A stretch of DNA of 64,000 nucleotides, taken from positions 372,001 through 436,000 of the forward strand of contig NZ_SUPL01000001.1 of the NCBI RefSeq assembly GCF_005047595.1. The letters are read 5' to 3'. Position numbers and translations under genes: made by a program. Of this stretch, positions 33,865 through 42,055 are shown piece after piece (position 1 is the first letter of the stretch; every line of letters starts with the position of its first letter). The notes beneath the pieces are model-generated. The model was given only the letters and a program-made list of their open reading frames with translations, made no database searches and was not told where the DNA came from. The stretch is from Pontimicrobium aquaticum. Its GTDB lineage: Bacteria; Bacteroidota; Bacteroidia; Flavobacteriales; Flavobacteriaceae.

Positions 33865-35634
33865 ATGAACAACCCATTACAATTTTATAACGCTCAAATA
33901 AGCTTATTTCAAAGCAAAATAGCTGCTCTAAAAAAGAAGCTCTTGGTTTTGAGTCTCTCAAGAGTAGTTATTTATTTAGCTGGTGTTATGGGTGTTTATA
34001 TCTATTTTCATAACATTCCTGTGGCAGTTAGCATTGCTATTGTTGCCATTGGCTTGTTTTTATATTTTGTATCAAAACATACCGATGCCAAAGCACAACG
34101 CAATTTATTTAGAGCATTATTAAAAATTAATAATGAAGAATTAGAGATAGCAAAAGGGAACTTTTATAAACGGTTTAGTGGTAATCAGTTTCAAAATTCA
34201 GAGCACCCTTATAGCTTAGATATCGATTTGTTTGGTCGCGGGTCTTTTTTCCAATACCTCGATAGAACAGCTATAAACGAAGGCACACACGCACTAGCAG
34301 AGGTGCTAAAATCTAACGACATTACTAATATTCCTAATCGTCAAGAAGCTATTAAAGAGCTTTCTAAAAAACCTGAATGGCGACAGTTATTTACTGCTAA
34401 AGCATCCTTAATAGAAACTGAAACACCAACAAATGTTATTATTGATTGGTTAAACAATTACCAACCCTTTGTCCCTAAAATAATGCGTTGGTTACCTTAT
34501 GTTTTTGGAACACTTTCAACAGTAATCATTGTTTGTAGTGTATTGCAAATCATTCCGCTTCATTATATGGCATATTGGTTAATTTTTGGGATATTTATTA
34601 TTGGTTTTGTATTTAAAAAAGTAAATATGCTGTCTATGCATACCTCCAAAATTAAGGATACGTTTAGACAATATGCTTTGCTATTACACCAAATAGAAAC
34701 GGAAACGTTCACCTCAACATTACTTAAAAACAAACAACTTCAAATCACTTCTGAAAACGATAAGGCATCAGACATTTTGAAATCGTTTTCAAAAGCATTA
34801 GACGCCTTAGACAATAGAAACAATATCTTTTTTATCCTTTTTGGAAATGGATTTTTTCTCTGGGATTTAATTCAAAGCTATAAAATAGAACAATGGATAA
34901 CCACGTATGCTCACAAAGTTGAAGATTGGTTTGAAGTCGTTGCCTTTTTTGATGCTTATAACTCCTTAAGTAACTTTTCGTTTAATCATGCTGAATTTGT
35001 ATATCCTAAAATTACAGCAAACAACACCATTATAAACACCAAAGAGTTAGGGCATCCTTTATTAGATAAAACCAAGCGTATTGCTAGTGACTTAAACATC
35101 AATAAAGAACAGTTTTTTATTGTAACAGGTGCTAATATGGCTGGAAAAAGTACTTTTTTACGAACGGTTTCCTTGCACATTGTTATGGCGAATGTTGGAT
35201 TACCAGTTTGTGCAGCGTCAAGCGAATACACGCCAATAAAACTCATCACAAGTATGCGTACAAGTGATTCTTTGACTGATAATAGTTCTTATTTCTTTTC
35301 GGAGCTTACACGACTTAAGTTTATTGTAGATACTATAAAAACAGAGCCATATTTTATTGTGCTAGATGAAATTTTGAAAGGCACTAACAGTACCGACAAA
35401 GCACAAGGTTCCAGAAAATTTGTAGAGAAATTAGTGGCTGGAAACGCCACAGGTATTATTGCCACCCACGACCTAAGTCTTTGTGAAATTGAAAAAGAAT
35501 TAGACGACGTAAAGAACTACTATTTTGATGCAGACATCGTCAATGATGAACTCTATTTTGACTACAAATTAAAGAAAGGTATTTGCCAGAATATGAATGC
35601 TAGTTTCCTGTTAAAGAAAATGGAAATCGTTTAA
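33865..35634 (+). CDS. Membrane-anchored MutS-like ATPase
   Basis: The 589-residue protein has the MutS C-terminal ATPase: Walker A GANMAGKSTFLRTV at about residues 422-435, SELTRLKFIVDT, and Walker B YFIVLDEILKGTNSTDK, with the following TGIIATHDLSL. Unlike MutS it has no mismatch-recognition or connector domain. Instead there are two hydrophobic hairpins, about residues 30-70 and 205-245, so it is probably bound to the inner membrane with the ATPase inside the cell. Such paralogues are common in Bacteroidota and have no established role. The annotation mismatch-repair protein should not be taken literally. Confidence 0.88.
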   Translation: MNNPLQFYNAQISLFQSKIAALKKKLLVLSLSRVVIYLAGVMGVYIYFHNIPVAVSIAIVAIGLFLYFVSKHTDAKAQRNLFRALLKINNEELEIAKGNFYKRFSGNQFQNSEHPYSLDIDLFGRGSFFQYLDRTAINEGTHALAEVLKSNDITNIPNRQEAIKELSKKPEWRQLFTAKASLIETETPTNVIIDWLNNYQPFVPKIMRWLPYVFGTLSTVIIVCSVLQIIPLHYMAYWLIFGIFIIGFVFKKVNMLSMHTSKIKDTFRQYALLLHQIETETFTSTLLKNKQLQITSENDKASDILKSFSKALDALDNRNNIFFILFGNGFFLWDLIQSYKIEQWITTYAHKVEDWFEVVAFFDAYNSLSNFSFNHAEFVYPKITANNTIINTKELGHPLLDKTKRIASDLNINKEQFFIVTGANMAGKSTFLRTVSLHIVMANVGLPVCAASSEYTPIKLITSMRTSDSLTDNSSYFFSELTRLKFIVDTIKTEPYFIVLDEILKGTNSTDKAQGSRKFVEKLVAGNATGIIATHDLSLCEIEKELDDVKNYYFDADIVNDELYFDYKLKKGICQNMNASFLLKKMEIV

Positions 35635-35642
35635 CGTTAAAG

Positions 35643-35770
35643 CACCTTCCCTTGATTAAGGGAAGGTGGCTTCAACTTTTTTTTGTTGAAGACGGAAGGG
35701 TTGGAAAACACAACCACATCGTCTTCTAATTTTTATTAAATTGAAATCCACTCCTCCTTTCAAGGAGGAG
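35643..35770. repeat. Cluster of palindromic intergenic repeats
   Basis: Two perfect palindromes flank a partly paired middle. The first is CACCTTCCCTT / AAGGGAAGGTG (35643-35668); the second is CTCCTCCTT / AAGGAGGAG (35751-35770). Between them lie CTTCAAC and GTTGAAG arms (35670-35691). The set resembles the CCTCCTT-type intergenic repeats common in Flavobacteriaceae. It lies at the left border of a degraded region. Confidence 0.75.
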
Positions 35771-35777
35771 ACTTAAT

Positions 35778-36023
35778 TTATTCTCTAGTTTCTTTTTTTA
35801 TTTTATCAATATAATTAGCTGCTACATATTTTGGTGCATATTTTCCATCTAAAATAGCTTTAATACCTTGTTCAAGGGTTTCTTGCGGTGATTCTACAAT
35901 TCTATTAACCTCTTTTCCATCTTTATAAAAAATAAACGTAGGTACTTTGATAATATTTAAGCCTTCCTCTTCGCCTGTTGGGCTTTTTTTATAGGCTTCT
36001 GGAGTTCTATCTACAGCAATTAC
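35778..36023 (-). pseudogene. Thioredoxin-fold protein remnant (N-terminal half missing)
   Basis: On the minus strand an open frame without a start gives VIAVDRTPEAYKKSPTGEEE, then NIIKVPTFIFYKDGKEVNRI and a C-terminal helix, ending at the stop at 35778. The cis-proline segment KVPTFIFYKDGKEV is typical of the second half of thioredoxin-like proteins. The part with the CxxC active site is absent; the frame breaks at about 36023, where unrelated coding remnants begin. It is a truncated gene. Confidence 0.8.
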
Positions 36024-36031
36024 TTACCTAT

Positions 36032-36221
36032 ATAGACTCGCTTAAAAATTGGATAGAAAAGCTTTGTGGTGAGCAGTTTGTACAAGTCCATAAATCGTTT
36101 ATCATTAATAGTAAAAAAAGTCGATAAGGTTTCAGGCAATCAAGTATTTATAAACAATTTAAAAATTCCTATTGGAAGAACTTATAAGCAAGAATTATTA
36201 AAGCAGTTAAAAATTATGTAA
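36032..36221 (+). pseudogene. LytTR DNA-binding domain remnant, truncated and frameshifted
   Basis: The first part reads SLKNWIEKLCGEQFVQVHKS, then FIINSK. After a shift in the A-run at 36111-36118 the next frame reads VDKVSGNQVFINNLKIPIGR followed by TYKQELLKQL and a stop. Together these match the C-terminal two thirds of a LytTR domain. The receiver domain and start are missing. Its broken 5' end lies nine bases from the broken end of the thioredoxin remnant, which marks a deletion junction. Confidence 0.82.
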
Positions 36222-36262
36222 TTTTCGGTTTGTATAACTTATAGTTGTGAATTCAAAAAATT

Positions 36263-36700
36263 ATGAGCTTTTTTAAAAAATTATTTGGTAGAGGTCACAC
36301 TAAACTACAAATAGTAGATTCTGATTTAGGGCAATTTAATAGTGATTATATAAAAGGTTCAGATGTTATTTGGATTGGAAATACTAAATTGTTTGGTAAG
36401 TCTATTGAGCTTCTTATGGAAGGAAATCAAGAGAGAATTTCACAAGTACAAAAAAAGATTGTTTTATCAGCTTTATCTGATGAAGACAATCTTAAATCTG
36501 AATCATCTATTGCTATCAAAGAAGAATATAAAAATGCCGAAATGGATTTTTCTTCTCTTGAAGACCTATTGGAAGTTAAAGCGATTACAACCAATGACAA
36601 TGGGTTTGAACTATCTTTTGAACAAAAGGAAAATCCTTTTTTTTATTTTAATGTGTTTTTCGAGAATAATAAACAAACAGGAGTATCAATTGATAGCTAA
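36263..36700 (+). CDS. Small protein of unknown function
   Basis: The 145-residue protein begins MSFFKKLFGRGHTKLQIVDS and is rich in acidic residues, with no signal peptide, Cys or recognisable motif. The segment NPFFYFNVFFENNKQTGV near the C-terminus suggests a beta-rich fold. It lies directly beyond the degraded region and 73 bases before the aminotransferase gene, in the same direction. The start MSFFKKLFG is shared with many small uncharacterised proteins of Gram-negative bacteria. I make no functional claim. Confidence 0.65.
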   Translation: MSFFKKLFGRGHTKLQIVDSDLGQFNSDYIKGSDVIWIGNTKLFGKSIELLMEGNQERISQVQKKIVLSALSDEDNLKSESSIAIKEEYKNAEMDFSSLEDLLEVKAITTNDNGFELSFEQKENPFFYFNVFFENNKQTGVSIDS

Positions 36701-36773
36701 ATAAAAAAATAAAACGTTTATAATAGATTACTGTTTTTTAAGCAAAATTCAACTCTAATAAACAACCAATAAC

Positions 36774-37916
36774 ATGAACCACCAATCCAAACTTCCTAAT
36801 TTAGAAACCACCATTTTCTCGGTAATGAGTGCTTTGGCGCATAAACACAAGGCCATTAATTTATCACAAGGCTTTCCAGATTTTAAAGGCGACCAAAAGT
36901 TAATAGATTTAGTAAGTGCCAATATGAATGCTGGCTATAATTATTATGCACCAATGCCTGGAGTTTTAAAATTACGTGAAGCCATTGCAAAAAAATACGA
37001 TGATCTTTACAGTTCTACCTATAATCCAGACAATGAAATAACGGTTACAGCAGGCGCTACACAAGCTATTTATACAGCTATCACTGCACTTATTAGACCT
37101 GGAGACGAAGTGATTGTATTTCGTCCAGCGTACGATTGTTACATTCCATCTATAGAACTTAATGGTGGAAAAGCCATCTCTATTCAATTGCATAAACCTG
37201 ATTATAAAATTGATTGGAACAACGTTGCTAAGGCGATTAATAATAACACAAAAATGATTATTATTAATACACCTCACAATCCAAGTGGTACTGTGTTTTC
37301 AAAAGAAGATATGCTACAATTACAAAAGCTAACCAATAACACAAACATTGTTGTGTTAAGTGACGAGGTATATGAGCATATTATTTTTGATGACGAACAA
37401 CATCAAAGCGTGTGCTTATTTCCTGAGTTAAAATCTCGTAGTTTCATCACCGCGTCGTTTGGCAAAACGTTTCATAATACGGGTTGGAAAACCGGTTATT
37501 GTTGTGCACCAAAAGAATTGATGGACGAGTTTGTAAAAGTGCACCAATTTAATGTGTTTAGTGTGAATCATCCTATACAGTTAGCGTTAGCTGTGTATTT
37601 AGAAGAACCCAATCATTATTTGGATTTATCTCAGCTATTTCAAGAAAAAAGAGATCTGTTTCTCAACTTGATAAAGGATTCTAAATTTACGTTTACACCA
37701 TCAAAAGGCACGTATTTTCAAGCATTGGATTATTCAAATATTTCGAATGAGAACGATTATGATTTAGCTATCAGACTTACCAAAGAACATGGCATTGCTT
37801 CTATCCCTATTTCGGTGTTCAATAAAAATAAGCTAGACGAAAAGATGCTACGCTTTTGCTTTGCAAAAACCGATGATACTTTAAAAAGAGGTGCGGAAAT
37901 ATTATGCAATATTTAG
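36774..37916 (+). CDS. Methionine/aromatic 2-oxoacid aminotransferase (YbdL-like, PLP fold type I)
   Basis: The 380-residue enzyme has the PLP lysine K231 in SFGKTFHNTGWKTG. Upstream stand the substrate/PLP contacts ITVTAGATQAIY (residues 89-100), NTPHNPSGTVF (165-175) and VVLSDEVYEHI (193-203). It matches the YbdL/methionine-preferring group, which transfers the amino group from Met, Gln or aromatic residues to 2-oxoacids. The next gene, 13 bases on, encodes an omega-amidase. The pair fits regeneration of methionine from 2-oxo-4-methylthiobutyrate using glutamine, with hydrolysis of the by-product 2-oxoglutaramate. Confidence 0.92.
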   Translation: MNHQSKLPNLETTIFSVMSALAHKHKAINLSQGFPDFKGDQKLIDLVSANMNAGYNYYAPMPGVLKLREAIAKKYDDLYSSTYNPDNEITVTAGATQAIYTAITALIRPGDEVIVFRPAYDCYIPSIELNGGKAISIQLHKPDYKIDWNNVAKAINNNTKMIIINTPHNPSGTVFSKEDMLQLQKLTNNTNIVVLSDEVYEHIIFDDEQHQSVCLFPELKSRSFITASFGKTFHNTGWKTGYCCAPKELMDEFVKVHQFNVFSVNHPIQLALAVYLEEPNHYLDLSQLFQEKRDLFLNLIKDSKFTFTPSKGTYFQALDYSNISNENDYDLAIRLTKEHGIASIPISVFNKNKLDEKMLRFCFAKTDDTLKRGAEILCNI

Positions 37917-37929
37917 TTATTTTTGATCT

Positions 37930-38709
37930 ATGCAAGACACTTTAAAAATAGCCCTTATTCAATCTGATTTAGTTTGGGAACACCCTAAAGAAAACAGATT
38001 ACACTTTTCTGAAAAAATAGACACAATTACTGAAACTGTTGACTTCATCCTTTTACCAGAAATGTTCACTTCTGGATTTACGATGACTCCTGAAAATGTT
38101 TTTGAAACCATGGAAGGCGAAACAGTGCAATGGATGAAAAAACTTTCGAAAGAAAAAAATGCTGCTATTGGAGGTAGCTTAGTTATAAAAGAAGGTGGTA
38201 ATTTTTACAACCGTTTTGTGTTTGTAACGCCTAATGGTACCATTGACACCTACGACAAAAGTCATACCTTTACTTTAGCTGGTGAAAGTGATGTATATAA
38301 GGCTGGATGTGAAAAAGTCATAATTAATTATAAAGGTTGGAAACTTTGTCCATTAATTTGTTATGATTTACGCTTCCCTGTTTGGGCTAGAAACGTTGAA
38401 CATTATGATGTACTGATGTATGTAGCCAATTGGCCAACACCTCGTGTTGATGCTTGGGACACCTTACTCAAGGCTAGAGCCATAGAGAACATGAGTTATT
38501 GTATTGGTGTTAATCGTGTTGGTAGTGATGCTAATAATCTTGAGTATTCTGGACACTCAGCTGCTTATGATGGATTAGGAAAACAACTAACATCTTTAGA
38601 AAACAACAAAGAAGGTATAGAAATTGTAACGCTAGAAAAAAAGCATGTATCTAAAATTAGAACCATGCTAAAATTTTTAGATGATAAAGATGTGTTTACT
38701 GTAAAGTAA
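37930..38709 (+). CDS. Omega-amidase, nitrilase superfamily (YafV/NIT2-like)
   Basis: The 259-residue cytosolic enzyme has the catalytic triad Glu44 (LLPEMFTSGF), Lys110 (TYDKSHTF) and Cys144 (CPLICYDLRFP). The family hydrolyses the terminal amide of 2-oxoglutaramate or 2-oxosuccinamate. Placement directly after the aminotransferase gene indicates coupled function: the amidase removes the product of glutamine transamination and drives the reaction. The last 14 bases overlap the end of the convergent lipoprotein gene. Confidence 0.93.
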   Translation: MQDTLKIALIQSDLVWEHPKENRLHFSEKIDTITETVDFILLPEMFTSGFTMTPENVFETMEGETVQWMKKLSKEKNAAIGGSLVIKEGGNFYNRFVFVTPNGTIDTYDKSHTFTLAGESDVYKAGCEKVIINYKGWKLCPLICYDLRFPVWARNVEHYDVLMYVANWPTPRVDAWDTLLKARAIENMSYCIGVNRVGSDANNLEYSGHSAAYDGLGKQLTSLENNKEGIEIVTLEKKHVSKIRTMLKFLDDKDVFTVK

Positions 38710-40303
38710 ATGTGATGATTTGTTCCGAATACGCTCTAACATCAATTTCTTTAGAGTCATGGCTTACACGTTCAGGTTGAATTTTATTTAAAAAATTACC
38801 TGAATCGTACTTACCATTTTTATTGGTGTCGAAAATTACTCTTATAAAATACTTCCCTGGATTGAGGCTTAAAAAATCAATTGGTTTTGAAGCATCTTCA
38901 ACATATTGCTCAACTTCTAGCTCTCCTTTTTTATCTACTAATTGTACAATAACAGGATATACTGCGTTTTGTAAATTAACACGAATTTCACCATAATCTA
39001 TTTCAGCTTTCGTACGAACATTAAAGTTAAGTGTGTCGTTTCTGTCTTCAAAAAAATCGGTAAGTGCTCCTGGCAGTAATGTTATTCTATAAATATTCTC
39101 TTCAGTTTTATCAAAAGAGAGGTTATAAGTATTATTAAATGTATCGAGTCTGCTAGTAAAGGACACATTAGTAGAATCCTTATCTAAAATGGTTATCTTA
39201 CTTTCATCCATTGAAGCAAATGGTGTTGTTCCTTGCAATTGAAAATCTTCTTGCAATTTTAGTGATCTGCCTTCTATAGGCTTCACAATTAAAGTGTCTT
39301 TTTTTAGGTCTCTTAAATTTACTTTAAATGTTTCGGTAAAATCTGCTTTTGAAACGTTTACCATTACAGAATCTGCTTCAAAATTAGGTTTATACCAAAA
39401 ATTTAAGGTGTCTTTTTCAACTTCTTTAGTGATGACACTTTTAAAATCTGAAGTGGTTTGAGACAAAATTTCAATATTCATATCCTCACCTTCTCCTTCG
39501 TATCCAAAAGCAATTTTATTACCAGATACTAAACTAGGTCTCACAGGTTTAAAATCTGTAACTTCTTTAAATAAATTCATTTCGTAAACCGAATCAGAAG
39601 GCAATGTAATGAACTCCTTTTTAAAGGCTATTTTATCTGTTTTTTGTTGAAAAATATAATCTTCATTTTTCTCTTTTAAAGCAATCATTAAATACTTACC
39701 TGCTTTTAAGTTTTCAAGTTTAAAAGTCGTTGTACTATCTAATGTATTAGTGATGTATTTTGGTTTCTGCTTGTAAATAATGGAGTCCGTAAACGTGTCG
39801 TTTACTTCATAAAGCATGACAGACACAAAATCGTCAGGTGTTCTTTCTAGAGCATTTTTCACAAATCCGTTAATGCTTAACGAATCAATATGGTTGCCAG
39901 TTGAAAACACATAACGATAATAAGGATAAGGATTGCCTTCGTTATTATCTACAATACTTGTTCCGAAATTAAAAGCATACGTGGTGTTTTCTTGTAAGGT
40001 GTCGTGAATTTTAATCGTAATATATTTACTTGCTGAACCCAAAGGCGTAATCTCAGGTGCAGGATCCATTGGTGGCGATACTATTAATTGCTTTTGTATA
40101 TCGTTAAGTTTAATATACTCATCAAAATAAATTCTAATTTCCTTTCCTTTAAAGTTTATGGAGTTGTTTTCAGGAACTGACCTAACAATTTCAGGTGGCG
40201 TTACATCTTTTTCGCCTCCAGAAGGAGTGCCTCTATTTGCACAATTAAAAAGAACTGTACAAACTAAAGTTAAGAGACAAAAATTAGATAAAAAACGATG
40301 CAT
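38696..40303 (-). CDS. Ig-like (SbsA-type) domain lipoprotein
   Basis: The 535-residue protein has a lipoprotein signal (VLFNCANRG, Cys21). An N-terminal bacterial Ig-like domain (about residues 33-130) follows, with VTPPEIVRSVPENNSINFKG and IRIYFDEYIKLND. The rest holds several beta-sandwich segments and an LNPGKYFIRVIFDTNKNGKYD motif near the end. Proteins of this kind are conserved in Bacteroidota next to housekeeping genes; their role is unknown. It is probably exposed on the membrane surface. It overlaps the convergent amidase gene by 14 bases and lies upstream of nothing else on its strand. Confidence 0.85.
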   Translation of the reverse strand: MHRFLSNFCLLTLVCTVLFNCANRGTPSGGEKDVTPPEIVRSVPENNSINFKGKEIRIYFDEYIKLNDIQKQLIVSPPMDPAPEITPLGSASKYITIKIHDTLQENTTYAFNFGTSIVDNNEGNPYPYYRYVFSTGNHIDSLSINGFVKNALERTPDDFVSVMLYEVNDTFTDSIIYKQKPKYITNTLDSTTTFKLENLKAGKYLMIALKEKNEDYIFQQKTDKIAFKKEFITLPSDSVYEMNLFKEVTDFKPVRPSLVSGNKIAFGYEGEGEDMNIEILSQTTSDFKSVITKEVEKDTLNFWYKPNFEADSVMVNVSKADFTETFKVNLRDLKKDTLIVKPIEGRSLKLQEDFQLQGTTPFASMDESKITILDKDSTNVSFTSRLDTFNNTYNLSFDKTEENIYRITLLPGALTDFFEDRNDTLNFNVRTKAEIDYGEIRVNLQNAVYPVIVQLVDKKGELEVEQYVEDASKPIDFLSLNPGKYFIRVIFDTNKNGKYDSGNFLNKIQPERVSHDSKEIDVRAYSEQIITFTLQ

Positions 40304-40356
40304 TAAATCAATTATTTAGACAAATTAACAACTTATTTAGATAAACGAAAAACTTA

Positions 40357-41034
40357 TTACGCAATTGCCATAGTGGCAAGACTTAATTTAACATTGTTGG
40401 CTTTTAACAGTTCATTTGCACAAGCTTCAACTGTTGCTCCTGTTGTAATAATATCGTCAACCAATAATATATGTTTATTTGCTAAAACATCTAGTTTAGC
40501 TGAGCTAAAAACCTCATTATCATTGCCCCATCTAGCTATACGCTTTTTAAATACTTGGGTTTGCGTTGCTGTGGTTTTTTTAAGCACAGTATCTATATAT
40601 GGAATATCTAAAGCGTTCGCTATTTCTTTGCCAAACTTTTCTACTTGATTATACCCTCTTTTTTTAAGTTTCTTTTTATGTAAAGGCACAGGTACAATTG
40701 CATCAATATTTTTATATGCTTCAATGTTTTTTAACTCATGCCCTAGCCACTTCCCAAGAAACTCACCAATATCTTGATAGCCTCTGTATTTTAAACCATG
40801 CATAAGCTGTTGTACCATTCCTTTTTTATGAAACCTCAAAAGTGCAGTGGCATGTTCTAATTTTACACGTCCGTAAAGCACTTTTTTAACCGTATCATCA
40901 TTATTAAAATGATAATTAGTAACTGGTAAATTGTGCCTACAATCGGTACAAACGTATGTTTCTTTATCTACAAGTAAATTATTGCAAGCATAACACACTT
41001 TGGGGAAAAATAAATTCAACAAGTTTTTTACCAT
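40357..41034 (-). CDS. comF: ComF family phosphoribosyltransferase-like protein
   Basis: The 225-residue protein has an N-terminal zinc knuckle (CYACNNLLVDKETYVCTDC) and a C-terminal phosphoribosyltransferase fold with the PRPP loop VLLVDDIITTGATVEAC, preceded by VPVPLHKKKLKKRGYNQ. ComF/GntX proteins are linked to DNA uptake or to nucleotide metabolism; in Bacteroidota competence is not well documented. It is a single gene diverging from the coiled-coil protein gene. Confidence 0.93.
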   Translation of the reverse strand: MVKNLLNLFFPKVCYACNNLLVDKETYVCTDCRHNLPVTNYHFNNDDTVKKVLYGRVKLEHATALLRFHKKGMVQQLMHGLKYRGYQDIGEFLGKWLGHELKNIEAYKNIDAIVPVPLHKKKLKKRGYNQVEKFGKEIANALDIPYIDTVLKKTTATQTQVFKKRIARWGNDNEVFSSAKLDVLANKHILLVDDIITTGATVEACANELLKANNVKLSLATMAIA

Positions 41035-41114
41035 TTTAACGATTAAAATTATTTACTACAAACTTAATATATATTTTCGCCTCAATTAATTAAATCAACC
41101 AATAATAGTAAGTA

Positions 41115-41993
41115 ATGATAGTTAACCCTCAAGTATTTAACTACAGATTCACTATAGGCACCCTCGTAGTTGCTATTACAGCTCTAATAGTGTACAGTTA
41201 CTCTAGCTATACTTCAGCACAGTCAAAAGAAGCTTTTTTTAAACAAGAAAAAAAGCTTTTAGAGAGTCAGACATCTAAAATCATTACGAGTTATGATAAG
41301 CTTGATAGTATTAACAAAAGATTAAAATTAGAATTAGACAATTCTAAACAACATATTACTCAAACTCAAGATTCTTTAGAAAAATTACAAGCTAATATGT
41401 CGTTGATTTATCAATATAGAAATGAATTAATATCTCTAAAAAAGCAACAATCTCATTTACTTAAAAAAGAAGATTCTTTTTCTATAGTAAATAATGAACT
41501 TTCAAAACAAAACGCTTCTATTTCTAAGATTCTTAATGAGCAATTGAATGTTATTTCTAACCTAAAAGAAGAAAAAGCTAAACTAGATAACAATCTAAAA
41601 AAAGGAGCATTAGTTACAGCAAACTCATTTAAAACCACAACCTTTGGTATTAAAAATTCTGGAAAATTATTAGAAACCAATAAAGCAAACAAAACTAAAA
41701 GCTTTAAAATAGATTTTGTGCTTGCAGAAAATCCATTAGCTTCAATACAGGAAAAAGAATTTTACTACCAAATAATTGGCCCAGACAATAATGTTGTTTC
41801 AGATAAAGGTGCCATTGAATTTGATAGATCATCACTAATATACAGTTATAAAACAAGCGTTTTATATAGCAAAAACACATTAGATGTTTCTGTAAACATT
41901 GGAGTTGAAGAAACTCTTAAATCTGGTCGTTACCTAGTAAATATTTTTGACAACAATAAACGGGTAGGTAGTACTAAAATAATTTTACAATAA
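41115..41993 (+). CDS. Membrane-anchored coiled-coil protein of unknown function
   Basis: The 292-residue protein has one hydrophobic helix (about residues 12-30). A long coiled coil follows (about 35-165), with heptads of Leu/Ile and many Lys/Glu, then a beta-rich C-terminal domain (about 170-292, FKTTTFGIKNSGKLLETN to VGSTKIILQ). The topology suggests a coiled coil and domain in the periplasm. Relatives in databases are often mislabelled as chromosome-partitioning proteins because of the coiled coil; no ParA motifs exist here. Function is unknown. A terminator follows directly. Confidence 0.8.
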   Translation: MIVNPQVFNYRFTIGTLVVAITALIVYSYSSYTSAQSKEAFFKQEKKLLESQTSKIITSYDKLDSINKRLKLELDNSKQHITQTQDSLEKLQANMSLIYQYRNELISLKKQQSHLLKKEDSFSIVNNELSKQNASISKILNEQLNVISNLKEEKAKLDNNLKKGALVTANSFKTTTFGIKNSGKLLETNKANKTKSFKIDFVLAENPLASIQEKEFYYQIIGPDNNVVSDKGAIEFDRSSLIYSYKTSVLYSKNTLDVSVNIGVEETLKSGRYLVNIFDNNKRVGSTKIILQ

Positions 41994-42014
41994 TTCAACA
42001 AATAATTTTTAAGT

Positions 42015-42050
42015 AACCGTTCCTTTTGTATGGAACGGTTTTTTATTTTT
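42015..42050 (+). terminator. Terminator before glyS
   Basis: Arms AACCGTTCC (42015-42023) and GGAACGGTT (42032-42040) are followed by TTTTATTTTT. The T-run merges with TATTTTTG at 42044-42051, a -7-like box just before the glyS start. Confidence 0.85.
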
Positions 42051-42055
42051 GCACC

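Noticed and set aside
41115-41993. Calling the coiled-coil protein a chromosome-partitioning protein.
   Set aside because: It has a membrane helix and coiled coil but no Walker-type ParA motifs.
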